In this document: positions 11,230 through 19,518 of the stretch, one piece after another
Numbering within the stretch: the stretch's first letter is position 1
How the letters are laid out: every line of letters begins with the position of its first letter
Source: an uncultured Paracoccaceae bacterium
Lineage (GTDB): Bacteria > Pseudomonadota > Alphaproteobacteria > Rhodobacterales > Rhodobacteraceae
Length of the DNA stretch: 64,000 bases
Assembly (NCBI GenBank): GCA_947495795.1
Contig: CANMAI010000003.1
Coordinates: 186,001 to 250,000, forward strand
Direction: 5' to 3'
The notes under the pieces: model-generated
The model's database searches: none
What the model was told of the DNA's origin: nothing
Seen by the model: only the letters and a program-made list of their open reading frames with translations
Program-made: the position numbers and the translations under genes

Positions 11230-11252
11230 AAAAAAAGCCCCGTTGAGGGGCT
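11230..11252 (-). terminator. ilvB attenuator terminator
   Basis: On the minus strand the 6-bp stem AGCCCC / GGGGCT (11252-11247 with 11241-11236) closes a 5-nt loop and is followed by about seven U. It lies about 45 bases before the ilvB start and 27 bases after the leader-peptide stop, the position expected of a transcription attenuator. Just upstream, GCGCGAGC inside the leader frame (11301-11294) is exactly complementary to GCTCGCGC (11262-11255), a likely competing stem. Confidence 0.8.
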
Positions 11253-11279
11253 GTGCGCGAGCGGACCGATCTGGAAGGG

Positions 11280-11330
11280 TTACTTCCGCCGGGGCTCGCG
11301 CTTTCCAATAAGGACCACGTTCTGCTTCAT
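11280..11330 (-). CDS. ilvB leader peptide (16 residues, attenuation)
   Basis: A short frame encodes [16 protein letters not shown] and then TAA. The run Val-Val-Leu-Ile consists of the three end products of the ilvB pathway, as expected where ribosome stalling senses charged branched-chain tRNAs. It is followed by an alternative stem and a terminator ahead of ilvB. A promoter-like TTGACC (11366-11361) and TAAAAC (11343-11338), 17 bases apart, would place the transcript start only a base or two before the ATG, so the leader may be translated from a nearly leaderless transcript. No Shine-Dalgarno sequence is present. The arrangement is visible; the regulation is inferred by analogy with known ilv and trp attenuators. 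Confidence 0.78.
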   Translation of the reverse strand: MKQNVVLIGKREPRRK

Positions 11331-11337
11331 ACTTTTT

Positions 11338-11366
11338 GTTTTATGTCGGGAGAATCGCGGGGTCAA
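11338..11366 (-). promoter_or_regulatory. Probable ilvB operon promoter
   Basis: TTGACC at 11366-11361 and TAAAAC at 11343-11338 are separated by 17 bases on the minus strand; CATAAA two bases earlier is a second reading of the -10. They precede the leader-peptide ATG at 11330 by only a few bases. Confidence 0.55.
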
Positions 11367-11443
11367 CAGTGGATTTTCAATTTTTCTGTCTTCAGCGGCG
11401 CATTTTTTGAATTTTTATTTCAAAATTTGATCTGTGAGCGTAA

Positions 11444-12058
11444 TTACTCACGCAAGACGCCATGTTCCAAAGCATATCGAGTGAGACCGGCTGTGGAAGA
11501 GATATCGAGCTTGCGCTTGATGTTCTTGCGGTGTGTTTCAACCGTCCGAACGGAGATATCGAGGCTGCGGGCAACCTCCTTGTTGCTTTTGCCGCTCGCA
11601 AGCTCCAGCAAAACGGTTTGTTCGCGGCTGGTCAGCGGCTCGCGGCCGGGTTCGGCTATCGTCTGCTCGGTGCCGTTGCACATGTACTTTTCGCCGGCAC
11701 TTACCTTTTCGATGGCGTCCACGATTTCCTCAGTTGGTACATCCTTCAAGAGGTAACCACTGGCCCCGTGGCGCAGCGCTGTGGAGATGTATTCGGGGCT
11801 GTCATGCATGGAAAGGATGAGGATACGCGCCTCCGGGTTGTGTTCGAGCATAATCTCGGTGGCGGCGAGACCGGAGAGAACGGGCATGTTGAGATCCATC
11901 AACACGATATCGGGGGCGTGGGCATCGAAGGCATCAAGGGCTTCCTGCCCGTTGGCGGCTGTGGCGACAACTTCGATGTGATCGTAGGTTTCGAGAAAAC
12001 CCTTGATGCCGTCCACAACAAGGGGGTGATCGTCGGCGAGGAGAACGCGGATACTCAT
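11444..12058 (-). CDS. LuxR/NarL-family response regulator
   Basis: DNA-binding response regulator of 204 residues. Receiver domain at about 1-120 with the acidic pair D9-D10, the phospho-acceptor D55 (in VLMDLNMPV) and the conserved lysine in GYLLKDV; LuxR-type helix-turn-helix at about 140-200 (LTSREQTVLLELASGKSNKEVA, then SVRTVETHRKNI). Its ATG overlaps the kinase stop by four bases, so the pair is translationally coupled. The pair faces away from the dctPQM TRAP operon, so this protein is the likely regulator of that transporter, probably in response to its substrate. That link is inference from position. Confidence 0.93.
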   Translation of the reverse strand: MSIRVLLADDHPLVVDGIKGFLETYDHIEVVATAANGQEALDAFDAHAPDIVLMDLNMPVLSGLAATEIMLEHNPEARILILSMHDSPEYISTALRHGASGYLLKDVPTEEIVDAIEKVSAGEKYMCNGTEQTIAEPGREPLTSREQTVLLELASGKSNKEVARSLDISVRTVETHRKNIKRKLDISSTAGLTRYALEHGVLRE

Positions 12059-13491
12059 GCGGATTTACGGCCTTCTGAACTGGGCTCCCCGGCTGGGAGC
12101 ATGTGTTTGAGGGGGAGCTTGGCTTCGACAAGTGTGCCCTTGGCGGAGGAAAGGAGGCGGATTGTGCCATCGAGATGTTCAACACGTTCGGCCATGTTGC
12201 GCAGGCCAAGGCCGGGGCTGACGGCGCGGTTGCTGTTCTTGAGGCCCACGCCGTTATCCTCGATGCGGAGGGTTGCCCCGCGTCGGTTGCCGAAGAGTCG
12301 CATCTTGACTTTGGAGGCTTCCGCGTGGCGTTCGATATTCGTGAGCGCCTCCTGCGCCACCCGGTAGAGAGCCGTTTTGGCGTCATCCGTAAGGCGGTTG
12401 CGGAAGACGACCGTTTCAAACTCCGTCTTGATGCCGGTGCGCTTGGAGAAATCTTCCACGAGAGACTTGAGGGCAGGGCCGAGGCCAAGATCATCCAGCA
12501 CGCCGGGGCGGAGATCGCGACTGATACGGCGGACTTCCTGAATTGCGACGTTGAGGCCCTCTGCGGATGTGGCGATGCCATCGGCGGCACCGGATTTTCC
12601 GGTTTTGAGGCGCCGGGCCGCAAGCTCCAGCGCATAGCGGACGCCGACGAGGATCTGACTGATGCCATCGTGCAATTCGCGGGCAACGCGGCCGCGCTCC
12701 TCCTCCTGTGTGTCAAAGATGCGCTGCGTCAGTTCCTTGAGCTTTGCATCCGCGAGGCGGCGTTCCCGCACATTTAACACGAGGCCCGAGGCGAAGACGA
12801 TCAAGAGGGCGGCCAGCGTAATGAGGATGATAAAGAGGAATGTGCGCTGGATGCGGGCTTCGGTACCTGCCCGCACGATAGCCACCTCTTCCAGCACATC
12901 GTCTATCCAGATACCGGTACCGAGCGCCCACCGCCAATCCTGAAAGCCGATGACATAGGAATACATCTGGCCGGTTTCGCCAGTAGAGGGCTGGGGCCAG
13001 GGGTAGCGGTGATAGCCGCCGCCGCCGCGGGCCTTGGCGATGAGCGTCTGGACAACCTTTTCTCCGTCGCGGTCCTCCGCGTCGAGCCAGTTCTTGCCAA
13101 TCAGATAAGTCTGCTTGGGGCTGACGATATTGGTGCCGCCGTATTCGTAAACAAAGAAGAAGCCGTCGTCGCCATAGGTCATAGCCGCAAGGATCTGGGC
13201 AACTTCTCGTTTGGCATCTTCATTATCTGGTGCAGCGTTGCCGTAGATATGGCCGATCGCCGTGCGTGCGAGGCTCATATAGTTCACGAGCTCCGCCTGC
13301 TTTGCTTCCAGCAGCCGCTCTTCCATGAACTGGATCTCACGATCCGAGAGGGCGCGTGCCTGATACATCACTACGGAAGCAATCGCGGCGGCCGCGAAAA
13401 CAAGGGGAAGTGTAGCCAGAAGAAATACCTTCTGCCCATAAGTCAGATGCAGCCACCTTGCAGGTGGTTTGGCTGTATTATTCGCTCCCAA
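12055..13491 (-). CDS. Cache-domain sensor histidine kinase (HisKA_3 type)
   Basis: Membrane sensor kinase of 478 residues, partner of the adjacent LuxR-type regulator. A membrane helix lies at about residues 20-43, then a periplasmic single-cache sensor at about 45-212 (AMTYGDDGFFFVYEYGG, GKNWLDAEDRDG, then GFQDWRWALGTGIW, typical of cache domains that bind small carboxylates), a second membrane helix at about 216-240, a HisKA_3 dimerisation segment with phospho-acceptor H274 in ARELHDGISQ, and an ATPase domain ending near residue 465 (DNGVG and GLGLRNMAERV motifs). The frame appears to use a TTG start with GGAGAG just upstream; the next ATG would remove the first membrane helix. Divergent from dctP. 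Confidence 0.9.
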   Translation of the reverse strand: MGANNTAKPPARWLHLTYGQKVFLLATLPLVFAAAAIASVVMYQARALSDREIQFMEERLLEAKQAELVNYMSLARTAIGHIYGNAAPDNEDAKREVAQILAAMTYGDDGFFFVYEYGGTNIVSPKQTYLIGKNWLDAEDRDGEKVVQTLIAKARGGGGYHRYPWPQPSTGETGQMYSYVIGFQDWRWALGTGIWIDDVLEEVAIVRAGTEARIQRTFLFIILITLAALLIVFASGLVLNVRERRLADAKLKELTQRIFDTQEEERGRVARELHDGISQILVGVRYALELAARRLKTGKSGAADGIATSAEGLNVAIQEVRRISRDLRPGVLDDLGLGPALKSLVEDFSKRTGIKTEFETVVFRNRLTDDAKTALYRVAQEALTNIERHAEASKVKMRLFGNRRGATLRIEDNGVGLKNSNRAVSPGLGLRNMAERVEHLDGTIRLLSSAKGTLVEAKLPLKHMLPAGEPSSEGRKSA

Positions 13492-13663
13492 AAGCTCTCC
13501 GGCGCTTCTTTTTTACGCATAGTGTCCGTATCGTCCGGAAAACGTCAATGCCCGGCGCATCTACGTATTGGTTGGTATTTAACCTTTGGGCAACTTCGCT
13601 TAGGGTCCGCTTCACTATCCATCAGCCCGGCAGAGGCTGGGCGAATTCAACTGGGAGATAAGA

Positions 13664-14740
13664 ATGGATCGTCGCTCATTTTTGAGAAATTCCGCGCTTG
13701 GGGGTGCCGCCGCAACGGGGCTGGCCGCACCGGCACTTGCGCAGGGCAATCGGACGCTCACGATGGTGACAACCTGGGGCCGGGGCCTTGCCGGTGTGCA
13801 CGACTCAGCGCAGCGCGTTGCGGACAGTATCACCACGATGTCCGGTGGCAGCCTTACGATTGACCTGAAAGCGGCCAACGAACTGGTTGGTGCGTTTGAA
13901 GTGTTCGATGCGGTTACATCCGGCCAGGCCGATATGTACCACGGTGCGGACTACTACTTCACCAACCAGCATCCGGCTTATGCGTTCTTCACCGCCATTC
14001 CGTTTGGCATGACGGCGCAGGAACTGATGAACTGGTACTATTTCGACGGTGGCATGGAAGCGCATGACGAACTGGGCCAGATCTTCGGCCTCAAGTCCTT
14101 CCTTGGCGGCAACACGGGCGCGCAGGCTGGTGGCTGGTTCCGCAAGGAAATCACTGGCCCCGAAGACTTCAACGGTCTCAAGTTCCGCATGCCGGGCCTT
14201 GGTGGCAAGGCGCTTGGCTATCTTGGTGCATCCGTACAGAACCTTCCGGGCTCTGAGGTGTATCAGGCGCTGGCATCCGGTGCGATTGACGGGACAGAGT
14301 GGATCGGACCCTGGGCGGATGAGAAGGCCGGGTTCCAGGAGATCACGAAGACCTACTACACCGCCGGTTTCCATGAGCCGGGCGCAGGCCTTTCCGTGGC
14401 AACCAACCGCGAAGTGTTCGAGAGCCTTTCGCCTGCGCACCAGAAGATCATCGAGATGGCCGCAATGGAAGCGCATCAGTGGAATCTTGCGCAGTTCCTC
14501 TCCAACAACGGTCAGGCCCTGCAGCGCTTGACGGCTGGTGGCGTGACGATCAAGGAATTCCCGGACAGCGTATGGGATGCTTTTGGTGACGCTTCGCAGA
14601 AGGTCTATGATGAGAACATGGGCGACGACATCTTCAAGAACACGTTTGAAAGCGTGCAGAAATCGATGAAGTCGTCTTCCGGCTGGCTGACACGTTCCGA
14701 AGGGGCGTATCGCTCCCAGCGGGACCGCGTTCTCGGCTAA
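13664..14740 (+). CDS. dctP: TRAP transporter solute-binding protein (DctP family, 2-oxo/hydroxy-acid type)
   Basis: Periplasmic receptor that binds the substrate and hands it to the DctQ-DctM permease. The 358-residue precursor starts with a twin-arginine signal (MDRRSFLRNSALGGAAATGL, cleavage near ALA-QG at 27), so it is probably exported folded. The body shows GWFRKEITGPEDFNGLKFRMPG, containing the arginine that salt-bridges the substrate carboxylate, and DGTEWIGPW, whose tryptophan region resembles the TakP group that binds 2-oxo acids; a lactate- or pyruvate-like substrate is the best guess. GGGAG precedes the ATG. First gene of the operon, divergent from the kinase, and followed by a stable hairpin that probably raises its level above that of the permeases. 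Confidence 0.93.
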   Translation: MDRRSFLRNSALGGAAATGLAAPALAQGNRTLTMVTTWGRGLAGVHDSAQRVADSITTMSGGSLTIDLKAANELVGAFEVFDAVTSGQADMYHGADYYFTNQHPAYAFFTAIPFGMTAQELMNWYYFDGGMEAHDELGQIFGLKSFLGGNTGAQAGGWFRKEITGPEDFNGLKFRMPGLGGKALGYLGASVQNLPGSEVYQALASGAIDGTEWIGPWADEKAGFQEITKTYYTAGFHEPGAGLSVATNREVFESLSPAHQKIIEMAAMEAHQWNLAQFLSNNGQALQRLTAGGVTIKEFPDSVWDAFGDASQKVYDENMGDDIFKNTFESVQKSMKSSSGWLTRSEGAYRSQRDRVLG

Positions 14741-14759
14741 ACAATTGATCTGAATACCT

Positions 14760-14784
14760 CCCCCGGCGCAAACAGCGCCGGGGG
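14760..14784 (+). promoter_or_regulatory. Intercistronic hairpin between dctP and dctQ
   Basis: A perfect 10-bp stem (CCCCCGGCGC / GCGCCGGGGG) with a 5-nt AAACA loop lies between the dctP stop and the dctQ ribosome site. No T-run follows, so it is more likely an mRNA-stabilising or partial-termination element giving more binding protein than permease than a full terminator. Confidence 0.6.
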
Positions 14785-14805
14785 ATTTACCTTGGGGAGG
14801 GTTAC

Positions 14806-15702
14806 ATGCTGGATGGATTGATCTGGTTGGTCACCAATATCGGCTTGGGATTTTATAACATATTCTGGGCGCTCACCAATCCTGCAGCATGGCTCGACTG
14901 GTCAGATAAGGCGGCAATCGGGCGGGTTATCTACTACGGCGGTTCGGTCGAATTCTTCTTTGCCATCTTCGATATCTTCCTTGTTCTCTTTCTTCTCGGC
15001 CTCTGGCGGCGGCAGATCCTTTGGGGCGTCGTACGCCTTTTCGAAGGGTTTGCGAATACGATTGGACGGTTCTTCGCCTGGGCGGCGCTGCTTATGGTGC
15101 TTCAGCAGATCATGATCGTGTTCTTGCAGCGCATTTTCCGGGTGTCCGAGATTTCGGTTGGCCCGTTTGGTGTGGATTTCACCAAGGATCTTTCCTGGTG
15201 GTCGGAAGAACTGAAGCTTTACAACGCGATGATCGTGGCACTTTGCTGCGCTTACACGATGGTGCAGGGCGGGCATGTGCGGGTCGATCTCTTCTACTCC
15301 GGTATGAAGCATGGCAGCCGCCGGGTGGTGGATATGCTCGGATCGCTTTTCTTCATGATGCCGACGATGGTGCTGATCTGGCTTTATGGTTGGTACTTCC
15401 TTTGGCGGCATCTGGTGACGCCGAAGATCAATGCCACGGAAGCCTTTGCGATGGTGGAGCGGAAATCCAAGATCCTGAAATGGAACGTGGAAACGACCGG
15501 TTTCTCGCCCAATGGTTTTGATGCCTATTTTCTCTTCAAGGTCCTTTTGGTGGCCTTTGCCGGCATGATGTTCATTCAGGCATGGGCCTTCTTCTTCCGC
15601 GCATATCTGGAGTGGCGCGAAGGCCCTGAGAGTGCAGACAAATATCTGGACAAGGACAGTCTGGAAGACGAGACGGCGGACCGCGTCGCAGAAATTCACT
15701 AG
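14806..15702 (+). CDS. dctQ: TRAP transporter small permease subunit (DctQ), extended form
   Basis: Membrane subunit that pairs with DctM in sodium-driven solute uptake. At 298 residues it is well above the usual 160-200. At least five hydrophobic segments are visible: about 1-25, 40-65, 85-110, 140-165 and 180-205, with another near 245-265. The DctQ signature region VALCCAYTMVQGGHVRVDLFYSG at about 143-168 is clear. The extra length is in the N-terminal hydrophobic part and in a loop around residues 205-245. GGGGAGGG precedes the ATG; the gap to dctM is 12 bases. Confidence 0.88.
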   Translation: MLDGLIWLVTNIGLGFYNIFWALTNPAAWLDWSDKAAIGRVIYYGGSVEFFFAIFDIFLVLFLLGLWRRQILWGVVRLFEGFANTIGRFFAWAALLMVLQQIMIVFLQRIFRVSEISVGPFGVDFTKDLSWWSEELKLYNAMIVALCCAYTMVQGGHVRVDLFYSGMKHGSRRVVDMLGSLFFMMPTMVLIWLYGWYFLWRHLVTPKINATEAFAMVERKSKILKWNVETTGFSPNGFDAYFLFKVLLVAFAGMMFIQAWAFFFRAYLEWREGPESADKYLDKDSLEDETADRVAEIH

Positions 15703-15714
15703 GGGGCAGGACTG

Positions 15715-18075
15715 ATGCTATTCGGACTGGACGGAATTGAGCTGAGCCTGATCATTGTGTTTGCCTGCCTTTTCGGTGGCATCATGTCGGGCTTTCCGGT
15801 GGCCTTCGCAATCGGTGGTGCGGCGGTGATTTCCTTCGGGATTATTGCAGCACTCGATACCGGCGGCATCCTCGTGAAGGAAGTGATTGATACTTCCGCG
15901 CGGCAATATCAGGCCTTGATTGCCGAAGGGGTGCGGCGCGATACGATCAGCCATTTCAAGTACCCCGAATTGCCAATGCTGACGCAGGAGCTTCTGACAG
16001 GTGGTTGGGAGCAGGCGCTCAATCGGAATTTATCTTTCATTGTCAACAGGATGAACGAGAAGGTTCTCGCGGGACAAAGCATCGAAACACTGCTTGCGGT
16101 GGCGATGTTCGTACTGATGGGTATCACATTGGAGCGTTCCAAGATTGCCAATGATTTGCTGACGACGATGGCGCGTGTCTTCGGGCCTTTGCCCGGTGGT
16201 CTGGCGGTTTCCATTGTGGTGGTGGGTGCGTTTCTTGCAGCCTCCACCGGGATTGTAGGAGCAACGGTCGTGACGATGGGGCTGCTGGCTCTGCCGACGA
16301 TGCTGCGCAACAACTATTCCCCGGAACTCGCGACGGGTGTGATCGCGGCTTCCGGCACGCTTGGGCAGATCATTCCGCCTTCCATCGTGATCATTTTGCT
16401 CGGTACACTTGCGGGTGATCTTTACTCCACTGCGCAGGAAGAACGGGCTTCGCTCGTTGGATGCTCGGATGCGCTGACGTATCTCGGGGAGCCTGCGGTG
16501 CTTTCCGTGGGCACGCTCTTTCAGGCAGCCGTATTGCCTGGAATTTTGCTGGCGGGGCTTTATGCGGCCTACGCTTTCGGGTTTGCCCTTGCGCGGCCAG
16601 ACAAGGCACCACCGATCCCGGCGCAGGAGGGGGCCAGTGAGGGCCACGGGGTGCGCAACGGGTTGATCTGGTATCTTGGTGTGCCTGTAGGGATCATTGC
16701 GGTGGCCTTCGTGATGGGGGCCGTAAACATTGCCGGTTCGCAATCCATCGCGGTGAACGCGATTGCCGATCTGGGCAAACAGGCGGAACTGCGCACCAAT
16801 GTTTCCGAGGAATGCCAGGCTTCCATGATCGAATTGCACGGTCAGGAGAAATGGGACCGCTCTGTTGTTATGCAGGAAGAGATCAACGCGGCTGGCGGGG
16901 CGCAGACACAGGAGGAGCGGACGCTGACGCCTGAGGCGCTGGTGGAGGCGCGTGCCAATGCGTTGGCGAATGTGGCGCCTATCAGCTCTGGTCTTTTGAC
17001 GATTGTTGTGATGCTGGGGCTGGTTCTGGCGCTGGCGCGCGGTGTTGCGCCCAATATGTCTGTGCAACCGCTGCTCATCGGGGCCGGAGCGCTGATTGCC
17101 GTCCTGCTTGTAGATGTGCTGTTCATCGGCCCGCAAACCTCGCCGGGGCTTCGGTTCCTGCTGCTGATCCCGCCCTTCATTGTGGCGCTGAGTGGAGTGC
17201 GGCTCGCAGCCAAGAGGCTTGGGCAGAACGAGCTTTTGCGCGTTGTCTTTCCGCCGCTGGTGCTGATCGTGGCGGTGCTCGGCTCCATCCTTGGCGGTAT
17301 CACCAACCCGACACCCGCTGCGGCCCTTGGTGCGGGCGGGGCGATCATGCTGGCGGCATACCGCAAGCTTCAGGAGGAGGGGAAATCGGGTCGTGGTATT
17401 CTGATGGCGACCTTTGCCATGGTTATCATGCTACTTCTTGGCGTGAACTTCGATCTGCGCGTGAATATCGAAGTGGTGAGCTTCGAGAACTGGGTGGCCT
17501 ATATCGTTGCGATGGGGTGTTACACCTTCGCAATGGCAGGGTTGCTTTGGGCCTGTTGGGTGCTTTTTGAGGGCCGCGTGTTGAGCCCTGTGGTGCGGGA
17601 AACGGCGAAAGTGACCTCCATGGTTTTCGCCATTCTGATCGGCAGCCAGATGCTGAACCTCGTTGTGATCTCCTTTGGCGGCGAGCATTACATTCAGGAA
17701 TTCCTGCGCTCGTTTGAGCGGGAATGGGTCGTCTTTCTGATTGTGATGGGTGTTCTCTTTGTATTGGGCTTCGTGCTTGATTTTCTGGAGATCATCTACA
17801 TCGTGATCCCGATCGTGGGCCCGGTGATTTATGGCGGTACGATGGATCCGAAGTGGGTGACGATCATGATCGCGGTGAACCTGCAGACAAGTTTCCTTAC
17901 CCCGCCCTTTGGCTTTGCGCTCTTCTATCTACGCGGTGTGGCACCTTCGAGCGTGACGACATGGCACATCTATCGTGGTGTCATCCCATTCGTGTTGATC
18001 CAGATGGCAGGATTGGGACTGTTGTGGCTGTTTCCCGGCGTCGTGACGATTGTACCCAATTTGTTGGGCCATTGA
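15715..18075 (+). CDS. dctM: TRAP transporter large permease subunit (DctM), nearly double normal length
   Basis: Main translocating subunit of the TRAP transporter. Typical DctM proteins have about 430 residues; this one has 786. The canonical start (GGIMSGFPVAFAIGG) is at about residues 20-40, followed by a soluble insert at about 50-120. The core resumes near 120 (GITLERSKIANDLL, FLAASTGIVGATVVTMGLLALP, GTLGQIIPPSIVIILLG). A large insert at about 225-500 carries extra membrane helices and a charged soluble stretch at about 345-420. The second half of the DctM fold then follows (GGITNPTPAAALGAGG near 530, DFLEIIYIVIPIVGP near 690, LTPPFGFALFYLRGVAP near 730). The frame is continuous, so this is a real expansion. 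Confidence 0.9.
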   Translation: MLFGLDGIELSLIIVFACLFGGIMSGFPVAFAIGGAAVISFGIIAALDTGGILVKEVIDTSARQYQALIAEGVRRDTISHFKYPELPMLTQELLTGGWEQALNRNLSFIVNRMNEKVLAGQSIETLLAVAMFVLMGITLERSKIANDLLTTMARVFGPLPGGLAVSIVVVGAFLAASTGIVGATVVTMGLLALPTMLRNNYSPELATGVIAASGTLGQIIPPSIVIILLGTLAGDLYSTAQEERASLVGCSDALTYLGEPAVLSVGTLFQAAVLPGILLAGLYAAYAFGFALARPDKAPPIPAQEGASEGHGVRNGLIWYLGVPVGIIAVAFVMGAVNIAGSQSIAVNAIADLGKQAELRTNVSEECQASMIELHGQEKWDRSVVMQEEINAAGGAQTQEERTLTPEALVEARANALANVAPISSGLLTIVVMLGLVLALARGVAPNMSVQPLLIGAGALIAVLLVDVLFIGPQTSPGLRFLLLIPPFIVALSGVRLAAKRLGQNELLRVVFPPLVLIVAVLGSILGGITNPTPAAALGAGGAIMLAAYRKLQEEGKSGRGILMATFAMVIMLLLGVNFDLRVNIEVVSFENWVAYIVAMGCYTFAMAGLLWACWVLFEGRVLSPVVRETAKVTSMVFAILIGSQMLNLVVISFGGEHYIQEFLRSFEREWVVFLIVMGVLFVLGFVLDFLEIIYIVIPIVGPVIYGGTMDPKWVTIMIAVNLQTSFLTPPFGFALFYLRGVAPSSVTTWHIYRGVIPFVLIQMAGLGLLWLFPGVVTIVPNLLGH

Positions 18076-18210
18076 TCCGCACTGGCAAACACGGTGGAAA
18101 AGTGTCTTGGCGCACATCGTCCGCCCGCGGCGCTTACTATTATAGTGTTTTAGGGTGAGGGGATTGCGCGATGCATGTGCAATGGCCCGCGTTGCCGGGG
18201 AGATTTCGGG

Positions 18211-18621
18211 ATGGGATATCGAGATGATTTTTACACTGCCGAAAACATAATCGGCTATACGGGAACAGTTCATGCTGATCCGACTGTCTATTTCTTTCGC
18301 GACCATGAATACGGGCACATAACCCAAAACCACGGAATAGCTCAGAATGTGGGGCGCGGGCCGGTGCGCCGCCATGAGGATTACCGCATCGACAATCGCG
18401 ATGTGAAGGGCGAGCAACGGTGCGTGGAATATGCGAATGGCAAGGTGTTTCACATCAGCAGAAATGTGTTTGTTGGGAAGGATGCCTTGAGCGATGAACA
18501 AATGGCAGTGCTGGCTCAGTCTGTCACAAATCACACGGAGCTCAAGAGATGGGCAACGATGACGCGGGGCGAGAAGGACGCTGCACTTGCCGCATACAAG
18601 GCAACGCTTACTGACGAATAG
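18211..18621 (+). CDS. Uncharacterised protein
   Basis: I do not recognise this 136-residue protein. The ATG at 18211 has GGGGAG eight bases upstream; an in-frame ATG at 18175 would add 12 residues. It has no signal peptide or membrane helix. A distinctive YTGTVHADPTVYFFRDHEYGHITQ segment at about 18-41 is followed by a basic, histidine-rich middle and a helical C-terminus (LSDEQMAVLAQSV, then MTRGEKDAALAAY). The HEYGH string looks like a zinc-protease motif at first sight, but the surrounding helix pattern does not fit well. It is convergent with bpt and 135 bases downstream of dctM, probably a separate transcript. Confidence 0.65.
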   Translation: MGYRDDFYTAENIIGYTGTVHADPTVYFFRDHEYGHITQNHGIAQNVGRGPVRRHEDYRIDNRDVKGEQRCVEYANGKVFHISRNVFVGKDALSDEQMAVLAQSVTNHTELKRWATMTRGEKDAALAAYKATLTDE

Positions 18622-18636
18622 CGGAGGTTACCGGTC

Positions 18637-19455
18637 TTAGACCGTTGCGTCTGGGAGGTAGATCGCGGCCACTTGTTCGGCGATCGGGTCATTGTCCAAC
18701 GGGTGCTGGCTGGCGAGTGGAGTTGCCTTGGTATCGAGCAATTGCCAACGGCCCTGCATGTAGACCTCAAGCGGCGAGAAGCGGGATTTATAGGCCATTT
18801 TGCGTGAACCCTGTACCCAATAACCAAGATAGACGTAGGAGAGGCCAGCTTCCTTTGCGATCCTGATATGATCGAGGATGATGTAGGTGCCAAGCGAATT
18901 GGACGCGAGATCAGGTTCATAGAATGAATAGACCATTGAGAGGCCGTCGCTCAGCACATCTGTGAGGCAGACGGCGGCAAGGCTGCGGCCCTCCGGCGTT
19001 TCTACGTAATACTCGACAAGGCGGCTGCGCACGGCCGTTTCTTCCACCATCGCCGCGTATTCATAAACATCCATATCCGCCATGCCGCCATCCGAGTGGC
19101 GGGAGGCGAGATAGCGCTGGAACAACTCATACTGCTCCTCACTGGCCCAGGGAGATGTGGCCTCGCGCTTGAGATACTCATTGCGCCTGATCACCCGCTT
19201 TTGCGAACGGCTGGGGTGAAAATCCTGCACGACAATCCGGGCTGAAAGGCAGGCCGAGCAATCGGCGCAGGACGGACGGTAGACCACATTCTGAGAGCGG
19301 CGAAACCCCTGATGGGAAAGTGCGTTGTTCAGCTTGTCGGCGCTTTGCGGATGGAGAGCCGTGAACAGCTTTCGCTCCACCCGGCCCTCAAGATAAGGGC
19401 AGGGCTGCGGCGCAGTTACATAGAACTGTGGCGTCTTTGGAAGGCTGTGATGCAT
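18637..19455 (-). CDS. bpt: Aspartate/glutamate leucyltransferase (bacterial aminoacyl-tRNA-protein transferase)
   Basis: Adds leucine (or a related amino acid) from aminoacyl-tRNA to proteins with N-terminal acidic residues, creating N-degrons for ClpS-ClpAP. The 272-residue protein has the N-terminal ATE domain with a cysteine cluster ([16 protein letters not shown], near residues 59-74) and the C-terminal GNAT-like domain ([22 protein letters not shown], near 165-190, then [17 protein letters not shown]). It is often annotated arginyltransferase Ate; the proteobacterial form is Bpt. Single gene, convergent with the upstream uncharacterised gene. Confidence 0.93.
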   Translation of the reverse strand: MHHSLPKTPQFYVTAPQPCPYLEGRVERKLFTALHPQSADKLNNALSHQGFRRSQNVVYRPSCADCSACLSARIVVQDFHPSRSQKRVIRRNEYLKREATSPWASEEQYELFQRYLASRHSDGGMADMDVYEYAAMVEETAVRSRLVEYYVETPEGRSLAAVCLTDVLSDGLSMVYSFYEPDLASNSLGTYIILDHIRIAKEAGLSYVYLGYWVQGSRKMAYKSRFSPLEVYMQGRWQLLDTKATPLASQHPLDNDPIAEQVAAIYLPDATV

Positions 19456-19518
19456 CAGATCGCTTGCGTTGCTTACTCTTGCTCAAAAGCTAGCAGTGCC
19501 ATTGATCCGGGGCAAATG

